Assembly: GCA_016218905.1 (NCBI GenBank)
Contig: JACRCS010000957.1
Location: 1-5,023 of the forward strand
From: Deltaproteobacteria bacterium
Lineage (GTDB): Bacteria > Desulfobacterota_C > Deferrisomatia > Deferrisomatales > JACRMM01
Reading direction: 5' to 3'
DNA length: 5,023 bases
A model generated the notes under the pieces. That model saw only the letters and a list, made by a program, of their open reading frames with translations, was not told the DNA's origin and searched no databases. A program made the translations under genes and the position numbers. Shown piece by piece: positions 1 through 5,023 of the stretch (position 1 is the first letter of the stretch; each line of letters opens with the position of its first letter).

Positions 1-1206
<1,206 letters not shown>

Positions 1207-1224
1207 AGGGGGCGGGCAAGTGTA

Positions 1225-2196
1225 TTACAGCTGTGTCTCCCCGTCGCTCCAGTCGGTGTGGGGCGCGCGGTTCTTCACGAACCAATCCCCGAGGAGCCCG
1301 AGGTAGCGCCTCTCCCGGACCCCTTCCCGCTCGAAGAACGGGGTCAGCGCGGCGTTCAGCTTCCGGAGGCGATAGAACGGCACCGCCGGGTAGTAGTGGT
1401 GTTCCAGGTGGTAGCCGGACCAGAGGTAGACGGCCTCCCAGAAACGGGAGCGAGCCATCCGCGTTCCCCACTTCGCCGGCTCGCCCGGGACGACGTCGTA
1501 GTGCTGGCCGAGCCGGTTCAGGGTGAAAGCGGGAGGGAAGACCACGAAGACCGGGACGGCCCAGAGCCAGACGAGCCGATCCCAGCCGCCGAGGAGGCCG
1601 ATCGCCGCCGCGACGCCGAGGTGGAGCGCCGTCGCGGCCATCCGCTCGAGGTCGATCGTGCGCCGCAGGGGCGCCGGGTAGGTCGCCGTCTCCGTCCGCG
1701 CCGCCCGGAAGTAGATGAGGAAGAGGGCCGGCGTCGCGTAGAGGAGCTTCAGCCAGCGCGAGTTCCTCTTCGGCGACAGATGCGCCCGCTTCGGGTCGTC
1801 CGCCGGCGAGCCGAGCTCGGCGTGGTGGTCGAGGTGCCAGCGGGTGAACTGTGTCGGCGAGATCCCCGACGGGAGGGCGTACAGGAGGCCGAGAGCCCGG
1901 TAGGCCAGCGGCCGCTCGGTCCGGAAGACGGTCCGGTGGACCACCTCGTGGAGGAGGATCGTCCCGTCGAAGACCCAGAACCCGAGGACGATCGCGGCCG
2001 GAATCCGGACCCAGAGGCTCTCGACGACCCACCCGGCGCCGAAGGCCCCGGCGAAAAGGAGCGCCTGCCGGAGGACGACCGCGAAGTGAAGGGCAGGCTC
2101 CTTCCGGTGGAGCTCCTTCAGGACCTCGCGCGGCACCGCCGCGGAGACCCGCCGCTTCAGGTCGCCGATCGAACGGTGGTAGTAACCGGTCTTCAT
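1225..2196 (-). CDS. Fatty acid desaturase family integral membrane protein
   Basis: A 323-residue membrane di-iron enzyme of the fatty acid desaturase superfamily. Members use O2 and electrons to introduce double bonds or hydroxyls into acyl or related lipid chains at the inner membrane. The three histidine boxes are complete: HEVVH (83-87), HLDHH (121-125) and HLEHH followed by YYP (263-270). An extra histidine in NRLGQHYD (H232) could be a further iron ligand. Hydrophobic stretches at about 36-58, 62-82, 148-164, 187-204 and 206-224 fit the usual membrane hairpins flanking the boxes. Length is normal for a bacterial member without a fused cytochrome b5 or ferredoxin domain, so electrons must come from a separate protein. 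ATG at 2196 is preceded by GGGGA about 4 bp upstream, a weak ribosome site. It is the first gene of a likely two-gene unit with the response regulator and is divergent from the PspA operon. Substrate and regiospecificity cannot be read from sequence; hydroxylases and amino-acid desaturases share these boxes. Confidence 0.92.
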   Translation of the reverse strand: MKTGYYHRSIGDLKRRVSAAVPREVLKELHRKEPALHFAVVLRQALLFAGAFGAGWVVESLWVRIPAAIVLGFWVFDGTILLHEVVHRTVFRTERPLAYRALGLLYALPSGISPTQFTRWHLDHHAELGSPADDPKRAHLSPKRNSRWLKLLYATPALFLIYFRAARTETATYPAPLRRTIDLERMAATALHLGVAAAIGLLGGWDRLVWLWAVPVFVVFPPAFTLNRLGQHYDVVPGEPAKWGTRMARSRFWEAVYLWSGYHLEHHYYPAVPFYRLRKLNAALTPFFEREGVRERRYLGLLGDWFVKNRAPHTDWSDGETQL

Positions 2197-2279
2197 CCCG
2201 TCCCCGACTTTACGACGAAGTGCACGGGGAGCGGATTCGGGCGGCGCCGCTTGATAAGATCCGAAATTCGGAACCCATC
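2197..2279. promoter_or_regulatory. Divergent intergenic region between desaturase and PspA-type operon
   Basis: These 83 bp separate two divergent start codons and must hold promoters for both directions unless transcription starts inside coding sequence. On the plus strand TAAGAT (2255-2260) resembles a -10 box and would place a start near 2267, but no convincing -35 lies 17 bp upstream. Other structure is the perfect 10 bp palindrome GCGGCGCCGC (2241-2250), ATTCGG repeated directly at 2235-2240 and 2266-2271 (31 bp apart, about three helical turns), and the palindrome at 2260-2272. On the minus strand a GG-N10-GC arrangement (2262-2261 and 2250-2249) has the spacing of a sigma-54 promoter, but the surrounding bases do not match the consensus. 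Local A+T is higher than in the coding flanks. That promoters are here is likely; the exact boxes are uncertain. Confidence 0.45.
2260..2272. repeat. Short palindrome TCCGAAATTCGGA next to start codon
   Basis: Six-base arms flank a single central A. The element begins on the last base of the possible -10 box, covers the expected transcription start and includes the GGA (2270-2272) that is the only Shine-Dalgarno-like bases before the ATG at 2280. It could be a repressor or activator half-site pair on DNA, or fold in RNA as a 5 bp stem with a 3-base loop that hides the ribosome site. A chance palindrome of this size is possible in 83 bp. Confidence 0.35.
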
Positions 2280-2939
2280 ATGAGCGATAAGAAAAACTGG
2301 GGTCACACCGTCCTCGGCTGGTTCGTCGTAAAGGAAGGGGGCGAAGAGTCCCTCTCCCTCGCCGGGCCCGAAGCCCTCCCGCCGGAGGAGGGGGCGACCG
2401 CGCCCCCCGAACCCCCGCCCGTCGCCTTCGTCACGGAACCGCCCGCCCCCACCGCGGGGAAGGTCGACTTCGAGGGCGTCCTCGACGCCGCGGGGGTCGA
2501 TGCCTCCGAGCGGGACCTCTTCGCCAAGGCCCAGGCGCTCCTCGGCAGCCTCCCGCCCGGGACGGACCCGGCCGTGAGGAAGCAGATCGTCGAGGCCTCG
2601 CTGAAGGCGTTCGGCGTGCCGGTCGACAAGATCATCGAGGCGGGGGTCGAGTCGATCCAGGCGCTCGAGGGGTACCTCCGGAAGACGGCGGCTGACACGG
2701 CTGCGACGGCGCGCGAGGTCCAGACGATCGTGGCCGGCTACGAGCAGAAAATCGCCGACGCGCGCGCCCTCCTCGACCGGAAACTGCAGGAGCAGTCGTC
2801 CGTACAGACGAGCTGTAACTCGAAAAAGCTCGAGGTCCAGAAGGTCCTCGAGTTCTTCGGGCAGGAGGAGGTGGCGCGGGTGGTCAAGGAATCTCCGCGG
2901 CTCATCGAGCCGGCGCCCGCGCCCGAGAGGAAGGACTGA
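2280..2939 (+). CDS. Uncharacterised PspA-operon protein with LGWFVV N-terminus and helical domain
   Basis: A 219-residue protein I do not recognise by family name. It has no signal peptide or membrane span and is probably cytoplasmic. Three parts are visible. A short basic-aromatic N-terminus includes [11 protein letters not shown] (7-17). A low-complexity Pro/Glu/Ala linker covers about 28-60. An alpha-helical domain covers about 62-205: a compact section (62-130) containing [19 protein letters not shown] (101-119), then heptad-like helix (about 131-190) suggesting a coiled coil, one cysteine (C179), and a hydrophobic section around VLEFFG (189-194). The tail is Pro/Lys rich. ATG at 2280 is chosen over the long upstream extension, which would run antisense through the desaturase; GGAA at 2270-2273 is a weak ribosome site. 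The stop is 5 bp before the PspA-like start, so the two are co-translated. A partner or adaptor of PspA is a reasonable inference; no enzymatic motif is seen. Confidence 0.85.
   Translation: MSDKKNWGHTVLGWFVVKEGGEESLSLAGPEALPPEEGATAPPEPPPVAFVTEPPAPTAGKVDFEGVLDAAGVDASERDLFAKAQALLGSLPPGTDPAVRKQIVEASLKAFGVPVDKIIEAGVESIQALEGYLRKTAADTAATAREVQTIVAGYEQKIADARALLDRKLQEQSSVQTSCNSKKLEVQKVLEFFGQEEVARVVKESPRLIEPAPAPERKD
2928..2935 (+). promoter_or_regulatory. Ribosome binding site for the PspA-family gene
   Basis: AGGAAGGA lies inside the last codons of the preceding gene, 9 bp before ATG 2945. The stop codon at 2937-2939 falls between this site and the start, the usual arrangement for translational coupling. 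It is clearly stronger than the site of the first gene, which would favour a higher yield of the PspA-like protein. Confidence 0.7.
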
Positions 2940-2944
2940 AAGAA

Positions 2945-3658
2945 ATGGCCAACGTCGGTTTCTTCGCACGGATCGGCAACCTCTGGAAAGGGTTCCTCTC
3001 AATCTGGATCTCGGACGTCGAGAAGGAGCACCCGGAGATCGCCTACGAGAACGCCATCAACTCGATGGTGGAGAAGTACACCAAGCTGAAGACGGCGACC
3101 GCGGCGATCATCCGGCGCCGCGAGGACATCGACGAGCGCCTGAAGAAGGCGACGCGCGAGCTGGCTCAGACCGAGGCCGAGCTGAACGCGGCCGTCGAGA
3201 CGGGGCAGGACGACCTCGCCGTCATCCTGATCCAGAAGAAGAACCAGCTCGAGGCCGACATCACCGAGATGAAGGCCGACATGGACACGGCCTCCAAGGA
3301 CGCCGAGTCGGCCAAGAGCTCGCTCCTGCAGGTGCAGGGCGAGATCAAGAAGCTCAAGGCCGAGCGCGACACGATGCTCGCGAGGATGCAGTCGGCGCAG
3401 GCCCGCCTGAAGATCCAGGAGCAGCTCGACGGCCTCTCGGTCGACGCCGAGGTGAAGGCGCTCGAGAACGTCCGCGACCACATCAAGACGACGGTGGCCG
3501 CCGCGAACCTCGGCAAGGAGCTCTCCGAGACCTCGCTCGACGGGCGCCTCGCGGCACTCAAGACCCAGGCCGGGGACGTGCAGGCCAAGCAGCAGCTTGC
3601 CGAGATGAAGGCGAAGAAGGCCGCGGCGCTGGCGGCCCAGGGCCAGAAGACAATGTGA
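2945..3658 (+). CDS. PspA/IM30 (phage shock protein A) family protein
   Basis: A 237-residue protein of the PspA/IM30/Vipp1 family, ESCRT-III-like proteins that polymerise on the cytoplasmic face of the inner membrane and limit damage and proton leakage. The N-terminus (about 5-24) is an aromatic-rich amphipathic stretch with F6, F7, W14, F17 and W21, matching the membrane-binding helix 0 of the family. A long charged coiled coil follows (about 26-165), including [20 protein letters not shown] (87-106), which corresponds to the EDLAR-ALIEKQKL region of E. coli PspA. After a break near 160-170 come shorter helices, ending in [12 protein letters not shown], similar to the E. coli C-terminal helix. 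Length is near E. coli PspA (222). No PspB or PspC is in view. Because the preceding gene is unusual, this may be a paralogue with its own role rather than classical PspA, so no symbol is given. Family membership is confident; the physiological trigger is not known. Confidence 0.92.
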   Translation: MANVGFFARIGNLWKGFLSIWISDVEKEHPEIAYENAINSMVEKYTKLKTATAAIIRRREDIDERLKKATRELAQTEAELNAAVETGQDDLAVILIQKKNQLEADITEMKADMDTASKDAESAKSSLLQVQGEIKKLKAERDTMLARMQSAQARLKIQEQLDGLSVDAEVKALENVRDHIKTTVAAANLGKELSETSLDGRLAALKTQAGDVQAKQQLAEMKAKKAAALAAQGQKTM

Positions 3659-3665
3659 TTCCTGT

Positions 3666-3692
3666 CCGGCCCCGCGAGGGCCGGCTGTGTTT
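3666..3692 (+). terminator. GC hairpin with short T-rich tail after the PspA-family gene
   Basis: CCGGCCC (3666-3672) pairs perfectly with GGGCCGG (3678-3684) around a 5-base loop, eight bases after the stop codon. The tail CTGTGTTT holds five T in eight bases, short of a proper U-tract. It may act as a weak or partial intrinsic terminator that lowers expression of the downstream gene, or as a 3'-end stabiliser for the first two genes. The stem is certain from sequence; terminator function is only possible. Confidence 0.45.
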
Positions 3693-3697
3693 CCGAC

Positions 3698-3741
3698 GGA
3701 GGCGGGAGCGGACGGCCCGAACGCGGTCCGCCCCTCCCTCC
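3698..3741 (+). promoter_or_regulatory. Long imperfect hairpin upstream of the binding-protein gene
   Basis: Bases 3698-3713 (purine rich) can pair with 3726-3741 (pyrimidine rich): 13 Watson-Crick pairs, one G-T wobble and two mismatches, around a 12-base loop. The inner six pairs (GCGGAC with GTCCGC) are perfect. The 3' arm contains CCCTCCCT (3732-3739), which can alternatively pair with the downstream AGGGAGAGGG ribosome site with one bulged base. The two pairings exclude each other, so the leader could switch translation. No T-tract follows, so a terminator is unlikely. Confidence 0.35.
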
Positions 3742-3750
3742 TCACCTGTC

Positions 3751-3760
3751 AGGGAGAGGG
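3751..3760 (+). promoter_or_regulatory. Ribosome binding site for the membrane-anchored binding protein
   Basis: The purine run AGGGAGAGGG ends 2 bp before ATG 3763. Its GGGAG core (3752-3756) sits 6 bp upstream of the ATG, good Shine-Dalgarno spacing, and supports this start codon over any other. It can be masked by CCCTCCCT at 3732-3739. Confidence 0.7.
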
Positions 3761-3762
3761 AC

Positions 3763-5023
3763 ATGAAGCTCACGCCGTTCGCGAAACTCTTCGTCACCGT
3801 GGTTGTCCTCGGCGTCCTCGGATACGCCTTCTGGCACTACAAGGGCGACACGGTCCGCAAGTGGGCCGGCGCCGAGAAGGGAAGCGGGGCCACCGCGACC
3901 TCCGCCGTCGAGTCGACCGACTTCGCGGCCCTGAAGAACGCCCCGGCCGACGCCGAGCGCGGCAAGGGGTCCGAGGGCGTCACCGGAGCGGCGCTCAGCG
4001 GTTCCGGCAAGCTCGGCCGGCCGCTCGTCGTCGGCATCAACACCTGGGCGGGGCACGCTCCGGGCGTCGTCTTCAACGCCGGCATGGATCCCTCCCCAGC
4101 CTCGAGCTACACGAAGAAGTACGGTCTCGACGTGAAGTTCGTCCTCCTCGAGGACCCGGCAGCCAAGCTCGCCGCGTTCCGCAAGGGCGACATCGACGTC
4201 ATGTGGAACACGGTCGACAACTGGGCGCGCGAGGCGTCGATCCTCGCCGAGCAGAACGCGAAGGCGAAGTCGATCCTCCTGCAGGACTGGTCCCGCGGCG
4301 GCGACGGAATCGTCTCCCTCGCCTCGATCACTTCGGTCGAGGGCCTAAAGGGGAAGAAGGTCGCCTGCACGCAGTTCACCCCGTCCCACTTCCTCCTCCT
4401 CTACCTCCTCTCGCAGTCGGGGCTGACCCCCGAGGATCGTTCCGCCGTCGAGAAGGCGATCGTCTTCACGCAGGATGCCCCCGCCGCCGCCGCCATGTTC
4501 AAGGCGAAGCAGGTCGACGCCGCCGTGACGTGGGAGCCGGACCTCTCCGCTGCCGTCGAGGCGCGCGGCGACGAGGCGCACGTGCTCGTCTCGACCTCGG
4601 CCGCCACGAACATCATCGCGGACACCCTCTGCGCCCGGCAGGACCTGATCGACTCGGCCCCCGAGACCGTCCGCGACTTCGTTCACGGCTGGTTCGACGG
4701 GATCGAGATGATCAAGGCAGACCCGGCGGGCGCCTACGCCGTCGTCGGCAAGGCGCTCAAGCTGGACGGGGAGACGGTCTCCGGGATGCTCTCCGGCCTG
4801 AAGCTGACCCCCTACGCCGACAACGCGCAGTTCTACGGCCTGACGGGCGGCAAGGCGCACTACGACACGCTCTTCGACACGGCCTTCGTCATCTGGAGGA
4901 AGAAGGGGCTCGTCACCAAGCCGGTCGACGCGAAGGCGTGGGTCGACACCCGCTTCCTCGCGGCGCTCGCGCCGGCCTACCAGGCGCAGAAGGTCGAGGA
5001 GCCGAAGGTCGCCGCCAAGGCGC
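3763..5023 (+). CDS. Membrane-anchored NMT1/SsuA-type solute-binding protein (3' end cut by window edge)
   Basis: 420 residues are visible and the frame is still open at the edge. A short cytoplasmic N-terminus (MKLTPFAK) precedes one hydrophobic helix (about 9-24) followed by WHYK; there is no lipobox cysteine or clear cleavage site, so it looks like an uncleaved anchor holding the protein in the inner membrane facing the periplasm. A flexible Ala/Gly/Ser linker (about 30-85) leads to a type II periplasmic binding domain (about 87-405). Nitrate/sulfonate/taurine and thiamine-precursor binder hallmarks are LVVGINTWAGHAPG (88-101), KYGLDVKF (119-126), FRKGDIDVMWNTVDNW (139-154), GLKGKKVACTQ (194-204) and VDAAVTWEPDLS (251-262). 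Cysteines C202 and C290 are the only two visible. The sequence ends in a Lys/Glu/Ala-rich stretch (AQKVEEPKVAAKA), which looks like a linker to another domain. It follows the PspA-family gene on the same strand after 104 bp. No ABC ATPase or permease is in view, so a sensory or scaffolding role is as plausible as import. The ligand cannot be told. Confidence 0.88.
   Translation, partial: MKLTPFAKLFVTVVVLGVLGYAFWHYKGDTVRKWAGAEKGSGATATSAVESTDFAALKNAPADAERGKGSEGVTGAALSGSGKLGRPLVVGINTWAGHAPGVVFNAGMDPSPASSYTKKYGLDVKFVLLEDPAAKLAAFRKGDIDVMWNTVDNWAREASILAEQNAKAKSILLQDWSRGGDGIVSLASITSVEGLKGKKVACTQFTPSHFLLLYLLSQSGLTPEDRSAVEKAIVFTQDAPAAAAMFKAKQVDAAVTWEPDLSAAVEARGDEAHVLVSTSAATNIIADTLCARQDLIDSAPETVRDFVHGWFDGIEMIKADPAGAYAVVGKALKLDGETVSGMLSGLKLTPYADNAQFYGLTGGKAHYDTLFDTAFVIWRKKGLVTKPVDAKAWVDTRFLAALAPAYQAQKVEEPKVAAKA

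Noticed and set aside
1227..1234. Perfect palindrome ACAGCTGT at the desaturase 3' end as an operator
   Set aside because: Eight-base palindromes are frequent by chance, and this one lies in the last codons of the gene with no neighbouring repeat.
2249..2262. Sigma-54 promoter on the minus strand directed at the desaturase
   Set aside because: Only the GG-N10-GC spacing fits. The flanking bases (CGGATC and AAGC) do not match TGGCAC and TTGC, and such spacing is common by chance in GC-rich DNA.
1851..2279. N-terminal extension of the first plus-strand gene by 143 codons, or a GTG start at 2220
   Set aside because: The extension lies antisense within the desaturase coding region and is Arg/Pro/Gly-rich shadow sequence. 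The GTG at 2220 has no better ribosome site, and would put the start upstream of the -10-like box; ATG 2280 begins the protein-like sequence.
2999..3745. A 248-codon minus-strand open frame opposite the PspA-family gene
   Set aside because: It is Leu/Arg/Gly-rich shadow sequence from complementing Lys/Glu/Ala codons of a coiled coil; no start context or domain is visible.
4345..4860. Minus-strand open frames opposite the binding-protein gene
   Set aside because: The plus strand encodes recognisable binding-protein motifs throughout this stretch; the antisense frames show only Gly/Arg/Val-rich shadow translation.

Overview
The window is GC-rich (roughly two thirds G+C by eye) and densely coded, with almost all third codon positions G or C. 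Codon usage, an NtrC-type sigma-54 response regulator and a PspA-family operon suggest a high-GC Gram-negative bacterium such as an Acidobacteriota, deltaproteobacterial or Gemmatimonadota lineage. No rRNA or other marker gene is present, so the phylum is a guess. I saw no tRNA, rRNA, CRISPR array, insertion sequence or sign of recent transfer.

Layout. Two genes lie on the minus strand in the left half. A fatty acid desaturase family membrane protein (2196 to 1225) comes first. Eighteen bases after it begins a receiver-AAA+ sigma-54 response regulator (1206 to 1), whose C-terminal DNA-binding part lies beyond the left edge. An 83 bp divergent intergenic region (2197-2279) carries palindromes and a possible -10 box. 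To its right are three plus-strand genes: an unrecognised 219-residue protein with an N-terminal LGWFVV motif, a Pro-rich linker and a helical domain (2280-2939); a PspA/IM30 family coiled-coil protein (2945-3658), tightly coupled to it; and, after a 104 bp gap with two hairpins, a membrane-anchored NMT1/SsuA-type solute-binding protein (3763 to beyond 5023).

How they may work together (inference). PspA-family proteins bind stressed inner membranes, a desaturase alters acyl chain order, and a sigma-54 activator sits near PspA much as PspF does in enterobacteria. The unusual part is the plus-strand set: an unknown helical partner, PspA, and a tethered periplasmic binding protein with no ABC permease or ATPase in view. 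This could be an envelope-sensing module in which the binding domain detects a periplasmic ligand and PspA acts on the cytoplasmic face. That reading rests on gene order and domain logic only.
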